From: Salinimicrobium sp. TH3
GTDB taxonomy: Bacteria; Bacteroidota; Bacteroidia; Flavobacteriales; Flavobacteriaceae
Reading direction: 5' to 3'
Assembly (NCBI RefSeq): GCF_026676115.1
Contig: NZ_JAPONB010000001.1
Location: 558,001 to 622,000 of the forward strand
DNA length: 64,000 nucleotides
The number at the start of each line of letters is the position of its first letter. The first letter of the stretch is position 1. The notes beneath the pieces were generated by a model, which was given only the letters and a program-made list of their open reading frames with translations, was not told the DNA's origin and searched no databases. Positions 8,375 to 18,091 of the stretch are shown here, piece after piece. A program made the position numbers and the translations under genes.

Positions 8375-8409
8375 GGCAGCTATTGAAAAATAGCTGCTTT
8401 TTTATTTTA
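8375..8409 (+). terminator. Terminator after ppa
   Basis: GCAGCTATT, a short GAAA loop, AATAGCTGC and then TTTTTTATTTT, 27 bases after the ppa stop. The remaining 230 bases up to hppA contain an A+T-rich leader and a TAACTTTA box (8605-8612) that may be the hppA -7 element. Confidence 0.85.
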
Positions 8410-8640
8410 AGATATTCCTAAGGTTTAATTTCCTTTCAATTTGCATTCGTTAAAAAACCAATTAAAAAATGGCATTATCATAAAATTATTCTCTAAAATA
8501 TATTTTTAACGCCTTAGGGCTACCTATGACTGAGAATATCTGAACTTTTTTGCCTGTTACTGACAAACATCATATTTAGGATGCTATATTTTCCCCTCTT
8601 TTGCTAACTTTAGCACCGTAAATAAATTTAACAAAAAATT

Positions 8641-11013
8641 ATGGAATCATTGATGATCTGGTTGCCGGCTATCCTGGCAATCATAGGGCTCATTTTTATG
8701 TGGGCAAAACGCTCCTGGGTTTTGAAACAGGATGCGGGAGATGGAAAGATGAAGGATATTTCCTCTCACATTTACGAAGGAGCACTGGCTTTCCTTAATG
8801 CCGAGTATAAGATCCTTACCATTTTTGTCATCGTCGCAAGTATTTTACTGGCAGGAATTTCATTTATTGTTCCTACCACCCATATTCTAATTGTTGTAGC
8901 CTTCATATTTGGGGCTATTTTTTCGGCTTTCGCCGGAAATATAGGGATGCGTATCGCAACCCAGTCTAACGTTCGTACAACCCAGGCCGCAAGGACAAGT
9001 TTGCCACAGGCATTAAAAGTGTCATTTGGAGGTGGAACAGTTATGGGACTTGGTGTGGCCGGTCTTGCCGTTCTTGGCTTAACGACCTTCTTTATCATTT
9101 TCTATCATGTCTTTATGGGCGGGGAATGGACAGACGTTCACCAAATGACCATTGTACTGGAAACTCTTGCAGGATTCTCTCTGGGAGCCGAATCTATTGC
9201 GCTATTCGCCCGTGTGGGTGGTGGTATTTATACCAAAGCGGCCGATGTTGGTGCCGACCTTGTTGGAAAAGTGGAAGCCGGTATTCCAGAAGATGACCCT
9301 CGTAACCCTGCTACCATTGCCGATAACGTTGGGGACAACGTAGGTGATGTTGCCGGGATGGGTGCCGACCTCTTCGGAAGTTATGTAGCTACCGTATTAG
9401 CGGCTATGGTTCTTGGTAATTATGTGATCAAAGACATGGGCGGTGATATTATTTCTGAAGGTTTTGGAGGGATTGGACCCATTCTTTTACCAATGGCGAT
9501 CGCCGGCTTCGGGATCATTTTCTCTATCGTGGGAACGCTTTTGGTGAAGATTAGCAGTAGTACTGCTAAAGAAGCTGAGGTACAGTCAGCACTTAACAGA
9601 GGGAACTGGGTGTCCATCATCCTGGTTGCCATCTCATCTTTCTTCCTTGTGACCTGGATGTTGCCGGAAACCATGCAAATGGAATTCTTTGGCGAAGGCC
9701 CACAGTTGATTTCTTCAATGAGGGTTTTCTATGCCACTTTAGTGGGACTTGTGGTTGGAGGAGTAATTTCTGCTGTTACCGAATATTACACTGGGCTGGG
9801 TAATAAACCTGTACTTTCTATTGTTCAAAATTCCAGCACAGGTGCCGGGACCAACATAATTGCCGGTCTTGCTACCGGGATGATCTCTACTTTTTATTCT
9901 GTACTTCTTTTCGCTATAGCGATATGGGCATCTTATGCCTTTGCAGGTTTCTACGGAGTAGCGCTTGCGGCTTCGGCCATGATGGCGACCACGGCAATGC
10001 AGCTGGCTATTGATGCTTTTGGACCAATTGCCGATAACGCCGGAGGTATTGCCGAAATGAGCGAACTGCCTTCAGAAGTTAGAGAGAGAACAGATATTTT
10101 GGATTCAGTAGGAAATACAACTGCAGCGACAGGAAAAGGATTTGCCATCGCTTCGGCGGCACTTACCTCTCTTGCTCTTTTTGCAGCTTATGTCACTTTT
10201 ACTGGAATTGACGGGATCAACATCTTTAAAGCTCCTGTGCTTGCCATGTTGTTTGTAGGAGGTATGATACCCGTAGTGTTCTCGGCTCTTGCAATGCAAT
10301 CTGTTGGGAAAGCGGCAATGGAAATGGTAAACGAGGTACGTAGGCAGTTTCGTGAGATCCCCGGGATCATGGAAGGAACAGGCAAGCCACAATATGATAA
10401 ATGTGTAGAGATCTCCACAAAAGCAGCCTTACGTGAAATGTTGTTGCCGGGTCTTCTAACCATTGGATTCCCTATCCTAATCGTACTTATACCAATGGCT
10501 CTTGGTTATGAAAATCCTCTTATCGCCGAAATGCTTGGAGGTTATATGGCCGGAGTTACCGTAAGTGGTGTGCTTTGGGCGATCTTCCAGAACAACGCTG
10601 GAGGTGCATGGGATAACGCCAAGAAATCTTTTGAAGCCGGGGTGATGATCAACGGCGAAATGACCTATAAAGGTTCTGAAGCTCATAAAGCTGCCGTAAC
10701 CGGTGATACTGTGGGAGATCCTTTTAAAGATACATCGGGCCCATCAATGAACATTTTGATTAAGCTTACCTGTTTGATAGGCCTTGTTATCGCGCCTATT
10801 CTTGGAGAAGATATGGCTATGGCCAATACCCCCGAGGTAGATGAAGTCACTATCATTCACGAGCAGGAGGAGGCAGAAGTAGCACCTGTGGTACAATTCT
10901 CAACAGATAAAAATGAGGCTCTTGTTGCTGCGGGAAAAATTGCTGATGCGGTTATTGCTTCGGAAGCTGTACCGGCTGAAAAAGCTTCAGTAGTAACTCC
11001 TGAAAAAGAGTGA
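8641..11013 (+). CDS. hppA: Membrane-bound ion-translocating pyrophosphatase
   Basis: A protein of 790 residues with about 16 membrane helices. It couples pyrophosphate hydrolysis to H+ and/or Na+ export across the inner membrane. Family signatures are present: [20 protein letters not shown] near residue 201, then [20 protein letters not shown], a [10 protein letters not shown] segment, and [13 protein letters not shown] with [15 protein letters not shown] near the C-terminus. Ala in NTTAATGKG, instead of Lys, suggests the K+-dependent subfamily. Which ion is pumped cannot be decided from sequence alone. The last 60 residues are an acidic, Glu/Val/Ala-rich tail beyond the usual C-terminus. 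Codon use looks native. Confidence 0.96.
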   Translation: MESLMIWLPAILAIIGLIFMWAKRSWVLKQDAGDGKMKDISSHIYEGALAFLNAEYKILTIFVIVASILLAGISFIVPTTHILIVVAFIFGAIFSAFAGNIGMRIATQSNVRTTQAARTSLPQALKVSFGGGTVMGLGVAGLAVLGLTTFFIIFYHVFMGGEWTDVHQMTIVLETLAGFSLGAESIALFARVGGGIYTKAADVGADLVGKVEAGIPEDDPRNPATIADNVGDNVGDVAGMGADLFGSYVATVLAAMVLGNYVIKDMGGDIISEGFGGIGPILLPMAIAGFGIIFSIVGTLLVKISSSTAKEAEVQSALNRGNWVSIILVAISSFFLVTWMLPETMQMEFFGEGPQLISSMRVFYATLVGLVVGGVISAVTEYYTGLGNKPVLSIVQNSSTGAGTNIIAGLATGMISTFYSVLLFAIAIWASYAFAGFYGVALAASAMMATTAMQLAIDAFGPIADNAGGIAEMSELPSEVRERTDILDSVGNTTAATGKGFAIASAALTSLALFAAYVTFTGIDGINIFKAPVLAMLFVGGMIPVVFSALAMQSVGKAAMEMVNEVRRQFREIPGIMEGTGKPQYDKCVEISTKAALREMLLPGLLTIGFPILIVLIPMALGYENPLIAEMLGGYMAGVTVSGVLWAIFQNNAGGAWDNAKKSFEAGVMINGEMTYKGSEAHKAAVTGDTVGDPFKDTSGPSMNILIKLTCLIGLVIAPILGEDMAMANTPEVDEVTIIHEQEEAEVAPVVQFSTDKNEALVAAGKIADAVIASEAVPAEKASVVTPEKE

Positions 11014-11042
11014 TTCAGAAGGAAATTTCCTAAAAAATTTTT

Positions 11043-11071
11043 AAAATCCCCTGCAACCACAGGGGATTTTT
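11043..11071 (+). terminator. Terminator after hppA
   Basis: AAAATCCCCTG, a CAACCA loop, CAGGGGATTTTTG: a stable stem followed by T-rich bases, 29 bases after the hppA stop. Confidence 0.85.
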
Positions 11072-11099
11072 GTTTTAAAATGTATCTTGAAAAAAGTGT

Positions 11100-11116
11100 C
11101 AAAAATGGCATTTTTA
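11100..11116. repeat. Dispersed 17-bp palindrome, copy
   Basis: CAAAAATGGCATTTTTA, one mismatch from the perfect palindrome of the family, between the hppA terminator and the next start codon, 11 bases before that ATG. Confidence 0.7.
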
Positions 11117-11126
11117 AAACCTGTTT

Positions 11127-12158
11127 ATGAAGCTCCTTTCCAGGATTAAAAATCATCTTACCGCAAAACCTGAAGTAAAACTGGCCACCTACCGCAGTTA
11201 TGGAACTTCCAGTCATCTTTATTTGTTGGGACGGGCTATAGATGATGATAACCTGAAGATGCATGAGGACCAATCATTTTTCAGGACACTTTCCAACACC
11301 TATAAGCAGTTCGACAGCTATGAGATCTCAAATGCCGAAATTGCCCTGGAACTTCCAAATGGTGTGGTGCTTACAACAAAAACCAATTCCAAAGGCTATT
11401 TCCTCTACGACAAGACCATTTCCCTAAACCTTAAGGAGTTTGCCGATGATGAAGGTTGGGTGAAGCTAAAAGCCTCTTTTGTAACTGAGGTGCATAACAG
11501 TATTATCACCAACAATAATCAATTTGAAGCCGAATTGCTTATCCCACCCATAAAGGCCAGCTACGGAGTCATTAGCGATATCGATGACACGATTTTGCAT
11601 ACAGGTGTTACTTCTTTTTTAAAGTGGAGGGTGATCAAAAATTCCCTTTTCAAAAATGCTCACAACAGGATCTCTTTAGAAGGTTCTCCTAAATTTTATC
11701 GGGATCTGCATGCCGGAAAGAAAGGAGATGAACAGAACCCCATAATCTATTTAAGCAATAGTCCATGGAATCTATACCAGTATCTCAGAATTTTTCTGGA
11801 GATCAATGATTTCCCTAAAGGACCTATTCTTTTGCGGGATTTTAGAACCCCTTTTGATAAAACCTTACGGCCCGAGAAGCCGCACAAGCAAAAGGAGATC
11901 GTGAATATCCTGAAGACTTATCCTCACCTTAAGTTCATTCTCATTGGTGATAGTGGAGAACACGATCCTGCTATATACACAGAAATCGCTGCCCAGTACC
12001 CCGACCGTATTCTTGCAATTTACCTGCGAAGTGTAAAACACCGCCAACAAATGAGACGGGTGAGAAGTATAGTGGATAACTTCGAGACTGTTCCGGTCCT
12101 AATGGTCGAAAATTCCCAACAAGCCCAGGAACATGCGCGGGAAATGGGGTTTATTTAG
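11127..12158 (+). CDS. App1-family phosphatidate phosphatase (DUF2183)
   Basis: A protein of 343 residues. Residues 20-140 form a beta-rich domain like the N-terminal part of App1 proteins. Residues 145-340 carry the HAD-type catalytic domain with the DxDxT nucleophile motif (D151, D153, T155 in SDIDDTIL), LSNSPWNLYQYL for motif II and a GDSGEHDP motif near residue 275. In yeast App1 is a Mg2+-dependent phosphatidate phosphatase. Bacterial members are predicted to act on phospholipids or related phosphoesters, but the substrate is unproven. No signal peptide, so it is probably cytosolic or peripheral on the membrane. It stands alone between repeats. Confidence 0.88.
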   Translation: MKLLSRIKNHLTAKPEVKLATYRSYGTSSHLYLLGRAIDDDNLKMHEDQSFFRTLSNTYKQFDSYEISNAEIALELPNGVVLTTKTNSKGYFLYDKTISLNLKEFADDEGWVKLKASFVTEVHNSIITNNNQFEAELLIPPIKASYGVISDIDDTILHTGVTSFLKWRVIKNSLFKNAHNRISLEGSPKFYRDLHAGKKGDEQNPIIYLSNSPWNLYQYLRIFLEINDFPKGPILLRDFRTPFDKTLRPEKPHKQKEIVNILKTYPHLKFILIGDSGEHDPAIYTEIAAQYPDRILAIYLRSVKHRQQMRRVRSIVDNFETVPVLMVENSQQAQEHAREMGFI

Positions 12159-12322
12159 TTCCAGGTTTCAGGTTCAAGGTTCAAGGTTCAAGGTTCAAGG
12201 TTTCAGGTTTCAGGTTCCAGGTTCCAGGTTGCCGGTTGCCTGTTTCAAGTTGCCTCGTTCAAGTTACCGGTTGTCGGTTTCATGTTTCCTGTTCACGTTA
12301 CCGGTGGCCTGTTGCCGTAGCT
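12159..12322. repeat. 7-nt-periodic tract of GGTTC type
   Basis: Immediately after the App1 stop codon the sequence runs in perfect heptads for about 160 bases: CAGGTTT, CAGGTTC, AAGGTTC (repeated), CAGGTTG, CCGGTTG and so on, with no slip. An open frame crosses it but encodes only low-complexity peptide. Confidence 0.9.
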
Positions 12323-12400
12323 GTACATTATTGTAATGGAGGGAGACGCCCTCTAAATTCTTTTTTAAACAGGGATGCTCCAGATTAAATTTTGTTCTTA

Positions 12401-12459
12401 TCTCATGTCTCATGTCTCATGTCTCCTGTCTCCTGTCTCATGTCTCACGTCTCACGTTT
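12401..12459. repeat. 7-nt-periodic tract of TGTCTCA type
   Basis: At least seven consecutive heptads (TCTCATG, TCTCCTG, TCTCACG variants) abut the end of the PCMT gene on the minus strand. Together with the tract at 12159-12322 this fills the 300-base gap between the two converging genes. The bases between (12323-12400) show nothing recognisable. Confidence 0.85.
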
Positions 12460-13163
12460 TAATTTTGTGATCGCCTTGTAAACGGCACAAACCTCACCGG
12501 CATCAAATTTTTGATCTTCAGCTTACCATCCTTTTGTTTTTCTACAAGTCTGAGTTCCTGCGAAGCCGACATTGGGCCCACCGGGATGACCATTTTGCCG
12601 CCCACCTTGAGCTGTTCTGCCAGTCGGGGAGGGATCTCTTCGGGAGCAGCGGTAACAATGATTGCATCATAGGGCGCGTGTTCTTCCCAGCCGTAAAAGC
12701 CGTCCCCCACGCGGAAGTGGATATTTTCATACCCCATCTGCGTCAGGTTCTTTTTAGCAGTTGCAGCCAGGGACTCTACCGTCTCAATGGTGTAAACTTC
12801 ATCCACGATCTCGGCCAATACAGCCGCCTGGTATCCCGATCCCGTGCCTATCTCCAGAACTTTCATTCCGGGTTTTGGGTCGATCGCCTGAGTCATATAG
12901 GCAACAATAAATGGCTGAGAAATGGTTTGCCCTTTTCCAATGGGTAGAGGCCTGTCATCATAGGCATAGCTTTGCATGTTAGGGGGGACGAGTTTGTGTC
13001 GCTCCACAGTGCGCATGGCCTTTAAAACATTTTTATCATCTATTCCGCGGGAAGCAAGATGTTGCTTCACCATTCTCTCGCGCTGTTGCTGGTATCTGTC
13101 CTGGTCTGTGGAGGGTAGGAAAAAGAACAGAATAAATGTCAGGATAAAAATTGTCGTTTTCAT
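12459..13163 (-). CDS. pcm: Protein-L-isoaspartate O-methyltransferase with export signal
   Basis: A protein of 234 residues. After residue 25 it is a complete PCMT: REMVKQHLASRGI-like start (residues 27-40), PLPIGKGQTISQPFIVAYMT (substrate loop), VLEIGTGSGYQAAVLAEI (SAM motif I) and DAIIVTAAPEEIPP. It methylates isoaspartyl residues of aged proteins so that they can revert to Asp. The N-terminus has a hydrophobic stretch (TTIFILTFILFFFLPS) that looks like a signal peptide or anchor, suggesting an envelope-located form rather than the usual cytosolic one. It converges with the App1 gene. Confidence 0.93.
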   Translation of the reverse strand: MKTTIFILTFILFFFLPSTDQDRYQQQRERMVKQHLASRGIDDKNVLKAMRTVERHKLVPPNMQSYAYDDRPLPIGKGQTISQPFIVAYMTQAIDPKPGMKVLEIGTGSGYQAAVLAEIVDEVYTIETVESLAATAKKNLTQMGYENIHFRVGDGFYGWEEHAPYDAIIVTAAPEEIPPRLAEQLKVGGKMVIPVGPMSASQELRLVEKQKDGKLKIKNLMPVRFVPFTRRSQN

Positions 13164-13349
13164 GATCTTTCTTTTTTACATACTATAAGATAATGAAAAT
13201 CAAGAAATAAGAGGGGATGCGTACAGTAATCTAACGTCGGGTCAGGCTAAACATATTTGAGTAGATCATCAGTTTTAGCCCAGATAAGAGAGGAATGTAA
13301 AGCCGAATCAATATGCAGCCTGCAACAAATCACCGAAGAACCATAAGAA

Positions 13350-14003
13350 CTAATTGAGGCTCCCTTTTTGTCTTTCGACAGGAGTTTTACGCGGCATTGT
13401 TTCGAAGATATGGTCCCATAGTGGAGAGGAGACTCCAAAAGCGCGATCAGACTCCCGGTAGTGGTGAATAGCGTGATGGTGCCACAGGATCTTAAGGGAG
13501 TTGTTGGGCACTTTAAATGCGTGTACAGAGTAATGTATTGAGAGATATGCGGCGTATCCAACCAGGAAACCGGCAAGAAAACCAAAAACAAGATCTCCTA
13601 ATAACGAACGGTATATTATAAAGAGGACACTGGCGATGAAAAGGCTCAAAACAGGTGGCATGGCTAATCTGGATTTATCTTTTGGGTAATCATGAGGCAC
13701 TCCATGCATGGTGTAGGAGATCTTTTTTCTCCTTTCGGTAGTGGCAGGAATATGATAGAGGTAGCGATGCATCAAATACTCCACGAGCGTAAAAAAGAAA
13801 AGCCCGGCGAGGAATAGCAGGACCATTTCAAGTACTGCAAAACCTTTCTCGAAAATTCCGTAGTAGATAAGTACGGCGGCAATAGAAAAAAAGATAATCA
13901 GGGGTGCCGAGATGTGGGTATGAGTAAGTCTCTCTAAAACAGGATTTTTGAATAATCTTGGGGAACCCTTGTGTTGCGGTCTTTTCAGCTTTTGAGATTC
14001 CAT
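13350..14003 (-). CDS. Fatty acid hydroxylase / sterol desaturase family membrane protein
   Basis: A protein of 217 residues with about four membrane helices and the di-iron histidine clusters of the family: HRYLYH, HGVPHDYP, HYSVHA and HHAIHHYRE. The pattern is closest to fatty-acid 2-hydroxylases (YSVHA/HHAIHH spacing), which hydroxylate acyl chains of membrane lipids such as sphingolipids. Bacteroidetes make sphingolipids and sulfonolipids with 2-hydroxy acyl chains, which would fit, but the substrate is inferred. The final residues (TPVERQKGSLN) end at a clear TGA-type stop. Monocistronic as far as seen. Confidence 0.88.
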   Translation of the reverse strand: MESQKLKRPQHKGSPRLFKNPVLERLTHTHISAPLIIFFSIAAVLIYYGIFEKGFAVLEMVLLFLAGLFFFTLVEYLMHRYLYHIPATTERRKKISYTMHGVPHDYPKDKSRLAMPPVLSLFIASVLFIIYRSLLGDLVFGFLAGFLVGYAAYLSIHYSVHAFKVPNNSLKILWHHHAIHHYRESDRAFGVSSPLWDHIFETMPRKTPVERQKGSLN

Positions 14004-14179
14004 AGCAGGATTTTAGGAGTTCAATCAATTGATCCTTACTAAGTTAGTTTACTTTGCTGCAAATATCAAGGGAATTCTTATCTGTTGTGAGACTTCATCC
14101 CACTGTAGGAATCATCCCGGTTAGGCTCATAAGTTTGCCACTCCGGGTGGGAAGCCTGGAAGGAATATCTTCTTAAAAA

Positions 14180-14214
14180 TGTACTATCTAATATCTAAAA
14201 TCTCATTTCTATTT
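14180..14214. repeat. Short 7-nt-periodic tract
   Basis: TGTACTA, TCTAATA, TCTAAAA, TCTCATT, TCTATTT in register, directly at the 3' end of the deoxynucleoside kinase gene (minus strand). Confidence 0.6.
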
Positions 14215-14826
14215 AAAAAGTCCGTGGAGTTCGCCATCCACTCTGGTGATAATATTACCCAGGTCTTCTGGATTATCAACGAAGTTAATGTTATCCACAT
14301 CAATGATGAGCAGGTTGCCTTTGTTGTAGTTGTGTACCCAGGCTTCGTAGCGCTCATTGAGCCGGCTTAGGTAATCGATAGAAATGGAATTTTCATATTC
14401 CCTGCCGCGTTTGTGGATCTGGGAAACGAGATTGGGAATACTGCTGCGCAGGTAGATCAAAAGATCTGGTCCCTGTACCACACTTTCCATAAGGTCAAAA
14501 AGAGATTTATAATTCTCGTAATCCCTGTTGGTCATAAGACCCATTGCATGCAGGTTGGGTGCGAAAATATGAGCATCTTCATAAATAGTACGGTCCTGGA
14601 TGATCGCTTTTCCGCTTTCCCTAAGCTCAAGGATCTGGCGGAACCGGCTGTTCAAAAAGTAGATCTGCAGGTTAAATGACCAGCGTTCCATTTTGTTGTA
14701 GAAATCTTCCAGATATGGGTTTTCCAGGACATCTTCATATTGAGCTTCCCAGTTAAAATGTTTTGCTAGTAATTTGGTAAGGGTGGTTTTTCCCGCCCCT
14801 ATGTTTCCCGCAATGGCTACGTGCAT
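14209..14826 (-). CDS. Deoxynucleoside kinase (deoxyadenosine/deoxyguanosine type)
   Basis: A protein of 205 residues. The P-loop IAGNIGAGKTTL at residues 5-16, the substrate-binding EDVLENPYLEDFY, the DRTIYEDAHIFA motif (DRS-like, holding the catalytic Arg region) and the lid RGREYENSI are all in place. It phosphorylates deoxynucleosides for salvage with ATP. The family includes dGK and dAdK of Gram-positives, and the exact base preference cannot be read here. It belongs functionally with thyA and the nucleoside transporter of this window, although it is not adjacent to them. Confidence 0.92.
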   Translation of the reverse strand: MHVAIAGNIGAGKTTLTKLLAKHFNWEAQYEDVLENPYLEDFYNKMERWSFNLQIYFLNSRFRQILELRESGKAIIQDRTIYEDAHIFAPNLHAMGLMTNRDYENYKSLFDLMESVVQGPDLLIYLRSSIPNLVSQIHKRGREYENSISIDYLSRLNERYEAWVHNYNKGNLLIIDVDNINFVDNPEDLGNIITRVDGELHGLFK

Positions 14827-14934
14827 GTTCAGAGATTTTTGGCTGTTGATCTGGGAGCAGTGAAAACTCCGCCGGTAAATATAATGGAATTAGATTTTTT
14901 ATTAAAAGTAAAATTGAAATTGGTTTTTAGTTAA

Positions 14935-15000
14935 GGAGGAATTGGGGATTGGTTAATTGGGGATTGGTTAATTGGGGATTGGTTAATTGGGGAATGGTTA
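14935..15000. repeat. Tandem 15-bp repeat (GGGGATTGGTTAATT)
   Basis: Four near-perfect copies of a 15-base unit, each itself a 7+8 block built on ATTGGGG/ATTGGTT, between two minus-strand genes. The following bases 15005-15058 continue as heptads (AAAGTCT, ATAGTCC, AGACTCT, AGTCTCT, GGACTCG, AGGCTCT). Confidence 0.85.
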
Positions 15001-15058
15001 GAGACGCTATCAAAGTCTATAGTCCAGACTCTAGTCTCTGGACTCGAGGCTCTGGTTT

Positions 15059-15427
15059 TCAAAATATATTTTTAAACACCTCCCCTACAGAACACTCCTC
15101 ACACTTCCCATACATCCAGAGGCAGTCAATAAAATCGGTGATCATGTGAAAAGCAAGTCCTATCATCACCAGTTTAAGGATCCTGTGTTTAATAAAAATT
15201 GCTCCCAGGAAGTAAAACGGAATAATATATTCAGAATGCAGGGGATGGTATCCAATCCCGCAACGTCCCGGCATAAAAATGGGATCTGCAAAAACATGAT
15301 CCAGGTCCACCAGCATTGTTGCCAGGAGGATCAGGTAATATTTTTTCCAGTTTTTAGGGTCGTACCAATAGGCAATGGCACCAATAAAGATGAAGTGGAG
15401 AAAATAGTGTACCAGCGTTTGTAGCAT
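15059..15427 (-). CDS. DUF6122-type small membrane protein
   Basis: A protein of 122 residues with about four membrane helices and charged, conserved-looking turns: LVDLDHVFADPIF, GIGYHPLHSEY, AFHMITDFIDC. The conserved His/Asp residues at membrane edges resemble the YdjM/LexA-binding-like family of integral membrane metal-dependent hydrolases. Bacteroidetes homologues carry the DUF6122 label. No function is known. The C-terminus has a Cys pair (KCEEC). Confidence 0.7.
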   Translation of the reverse strand: MLQTLVHYFLHFIFIGAIAYWYDPKNWKKYYLILLATMLVDLDHVFADPIFMPGRCGIGYHPLHSEYIIPFYFLGAIFIKHRILKLVMIGLAFHMITDFIDCLWMYGKCEECSVGEVFKNIF

Positions 15428-15549
15428 TATGAAGAATTCTTTGTACCAGGTTTTGGCTTCGAATTTTGGTGCAAAGTTACACTTAATTGTTTTTAGTGAA
15501 CGATTGTCGGAAACAGCTGTTTGCGGCGGTGAGGAAAGAAGCGCCGGGA

Positions 15550-16467
15550 TTATTCCATAAAGTTTCGGGATTCTTTCCTGAAGGTATTCGGGGTGGTGTT
15601 TTCTATACGCTTGAACAGGCGGGTGAAATAGCTAGGGTTGTTGAAGCCCGATTGGAATGCAACTTCTGCAAGGCTCATCCTGGAGTTTTTTATTAGATCT
15701 TTCGCCAGTTTTATTCGTTGTCCATTGAGAAAATCCACGGGGCTCACTCCAAAAGTATTCTTGAAGGTCCTGTAAAAATGGGAACTGCTCATGCAGGCGA
15801 TATTTGCTAGTTTATCTACGGTAATATTGTCCCTAAGATTTTCCTTCATGTATTTTACAATATAGGCCATCCGGTTGTTCTCAAAAAGAGCGGGGTCATT
15901 TATAAAAACACTTTTGGCACGTGATTGCAGGAGCCTAAGGATTAACTCCTGCAGCATAAGATCCAGTAAAGCATCTTTTGCTACATTGTCACTTAAAAAA
16001 GTATGGAAAATTCGCTCCAGGACAACTTGTACTTCTTCATTGTTCTCTAAGTGAATAGAGGTTTCATCTAAACTGTGTTGATCATTCTCATAATCGATCC
16101 TGGTTTTGGTGTTGAAGAATTCTACAGTCTCCTTTATCTTATCCGGATGTATCCCAAGAGCAAGGCAGCTGGTAGGGCTCCCGGCAGTTGCTACAGGAAA
16201 ATCTATGATCATTTTTTCATTGGAGGGTAGCACTACAGATTCTCCCGGAAAAAAATCAAAGGCCTTTCTTCCCTCCAGGTGCATCACCTTTTTACCTGTG
16301 AGCATGCTGGCAATAACAGGAAAGCCGAATTGAAGAGAAACCTTTTCTATCACCTGTCTCGTTTCAAAAACATTTAGCTCGGCGAAATCGCCGCTATAAA
16401 TGGTCCTGTTTTCCACGGCTGTGGTCAATTTTCGGGTGTTTTGATATTTTATCAGGTTGTCATTCAA
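15550..16467 (-). CDS. AraC-family regulator with AraC_N cupin-like domain
   Basis: A protein of 305 residues. Residues 10-170 form the AraC_N-type ligand domain (FAELNVFETRQVIEK, FPGESVVLPSNEKMIID, LALGIHPDKIKE). Residues 200-300 hold two helix-turn-helices (IACMSSSHFYRTFKNTFG, then EVAFQSGFNNPSYFTRLFKR). It is divergent from an aldehyde dehydrogenase and DUF779 pair, an arrangement known in other bacteria where such a regulator turns on aldehyde or alcohol oxidation. The 115-base divergent region holds an 11-bp-spaced direct repeat that may be its operator. Confidence 0.92.
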   Translation of the reverse strand: MNDNLIKYQNTRKLTTAVENRTIYSGDFAELNVFETRQVIEKVSLQFGFPVIASMLTGKKVMHLEGRKAFDFFPGESVVLPSNEKMIIDFPVATAGSPTSCLALGIHPDKIKETVEFFNTKTRIDYENDQHSLDETSIHLENNEEVQVVLERIFHTFLSDNVAKDALLDLMLQELILRLLQSRAKSVFINDPALFENNRMAYIVKYMKENLRDNITVDKLANIACMSSSHFYRTFKNTFGVSPVDFLNGQRIKLAKDLIKNSRMSLAEVAFQSGFNNPSYFTRLFKRIENTTPNTFRKESRNFME

Positions 16468-16486
16468 TTCAGTCAGTTTTTATCAA

Positions 16487-16505
16487 TGTGATAGTATTGT
16501 GATAG
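16487..16505. promoter_or_regulatory. Candidate AraC operator: direct repeat TGTGATAG
   Basis: Two exact copies of TGTGATAG (16487-16494 and 16498-16505) lie one helical turn apart between the divergent regulator and aldehyde dehydrogenase genes, the usual geometry for an AraC dimer site. Confidence 0.5.
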
Positions 16506-16582
16506 TTTAAAATAGATATGTTCATTTTATAAACACTTTAAATATAGATATTTAAAAATATAAAATAGAAAAAATATCAGAT

Positions 16583-18082
16583 ATGAGTTATTCCAAACCA
16601 AAATTTAAGGACGAGTACCACAACTTTATCAACGGTAAATTTGAAGCTCCTGTTGATGGGCAATTTTTTGAAAATCCATCCCCTATTGACAATAAAATTC
16701 TGGCGGAGTATCCTCGTTCCAATGAAAAGGATTTAAAACTGGCACTTGATGCGGCACATGCTGCAAAAGATGCCTGGGGTAAAACCTCTGTGGCAGAAAG
16801 GTCTGCTCTCCTCAACAAAATCGCCGATGTAATCCAGGAGAATCTGGAGGAATTTGCTCAAATGGATACTGCCGACAACGGGAAGTCCATTCGCGAAACA
16901 ATCAATGCAGACATTCCTTTAGCCATAGATCATTTCAGGTATTTTGCTTCAGTAATAAGGGCAGAAGAAGGCACGGCTACAGAGTTAAATGAACATACGC
17001 TTTCCCTCATCATTCGGGAGCCGCTAGGAGTTGTGGCGCAGATCATTCCGTGGAATTTTCCAATGTTAATGCTTGCGTGGAAGGTGGCAGGTGCATTGGC
17101 AGCCGGGAACTGTGTAATATTAAAACCTGCAGAGCAAACTCCGGCATCGGCCACTCTCTTTGCTGAAAAAACAGCAGATATCCTTCCTCCGGGGGTTCTG
17201 AATGTTTTACATGGCTTTGGACCCGAAATAGGTAAGCCTCTGGCTTCGAGTCCGCGGGTAGATAAGGTGGCCTTCACCGGGGAAACCACAACGGGACAAC
17301 TTATCATGCAATATGCCTCCAAGAACCTGAACCCGGTCACCATGGAACTGGGAGGAAAATCCCCGAACATCTTTTTCAGTTCGGTGATGGACCATGACGA
17401 TGAGTTTCTTGATAAATGTATAGAAGGTGCAGTGCTGTTTGCTTTTAATCAGGGGGAGGTATGTACGGCTCCTTCCAGGCTGTTGATCCAGGAAGATATT
17501 TATGATGCCTTTATTAAGAAGGTGATAGATAGGGTGAATGCCATAAAAATGGGGAATCCTTTTGATGAGAACACCATGATGGGGGCGCAGGCTTCAAATG
17601 ACCAGTATGAAAAGATCCTGTCTTATATTCAGATTGGAAAAGATGAAGGCGCCGAAGTATTGGCAGGGGGAGAAGCAGCTAAGTTGGACGGAGATCTCGC
17701 AGACGGATTCTATATCAAACCCACGCTTTTAAAAGGGCATAATAAGATGAGGGTTTTCCAGGAAGAGATATTCGGTCCTGTGGTGGCTGTATGTACTTTT
17801 AAGGATGAAGCCGATGCCATTGAAATTGCCAATGACACCATGTATGGACTGGGCGCGGGCGTATGGACGCGGGATGCCCACCAGCTCTACCAGGTGCCGA
17901 GAGCTATTAAAGCCGGACGGGTATGGGTAAATTGTTATCACGATTATCCTGCACATGCGCCGTTTGGCGGTTACAAGAAATCGGGCTTTGGAAGGGAAAA
18001 TCATTTAATGATGTTGAACCACTACAGGCAAACCAAGAATATGCTTATTTCCTATGACAAAAATAAGCTTGGGTTCTTTTAA
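16583..18082 (+). CDS. NAD(P)-dependent aldehyde dehydrogenase
   Basis: A protein of 499 residues, full ALDH length. It has the Rossmann segment [27 protein letters not shown], the general-base Glu in [12 protein letters not shown] and the catalytic Cys in [13 protein letters not shown] (about residue 295). The C-terminal [16 protein letters not shown] is typical of AldB/ExaC-type acetaldehyde dehydrogenases. It oxidises aldehydes to acids. The DUF779 gene follows after 9 bases and an AraC regulator is divergent, so the trio is one aldehyde-response module. Confidence 0.96.
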   Translation: MSYSKPKFKDEYHNFINGKFEAPVDGQFFENPSPIDNKILAEYPRSNEKDLKLALDAAHAAKDAWGKTSVAERSALLNKIADVIQENLEEFAQMDTADNGKSIRETINADIPLAIDHFRYFASVIRAEEGTATELNEHTLSLIIREPLGVVAQIIPWNFPMLMLAWKVAGALAAGNCVILKPAEQTPASATLFAEKTADILPPGVLNVLHGFGPEIGKPLASSPRVDKVAFTGETTTGQLIMQYASKNLNPVTMELGGKSPNIFFSSVMDHDDEFLDKCIEGAVLFAFNQGEVCTAPSRLLIQEDIYDAFIKKVIDRVNAIKMGNPFDENTMMGAQASNDQYEKILSYIQIGKDEGAEVLAGGEAAKLDGDLADGFYIKPTLLKGHNKMRVFQEEIFGPVVAVCTFKDEADAIEIANDTMYGLGAGVWTRDAHQLYQVPRAIKAGRVWVNCYHDYPAHAPFGGYKKSGFGRENHLMMLNHYRQTKNMLISYDKNKLGFF

Positions 18083-18091
18083 AAATAAGTC

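Noticed and set aside
12133-12336. 67-codon frame after the App1 gene
   Set aside because: It overlaps the App1 3' end and then runs through the GGTTC heptad tract; no coding signal of its own.
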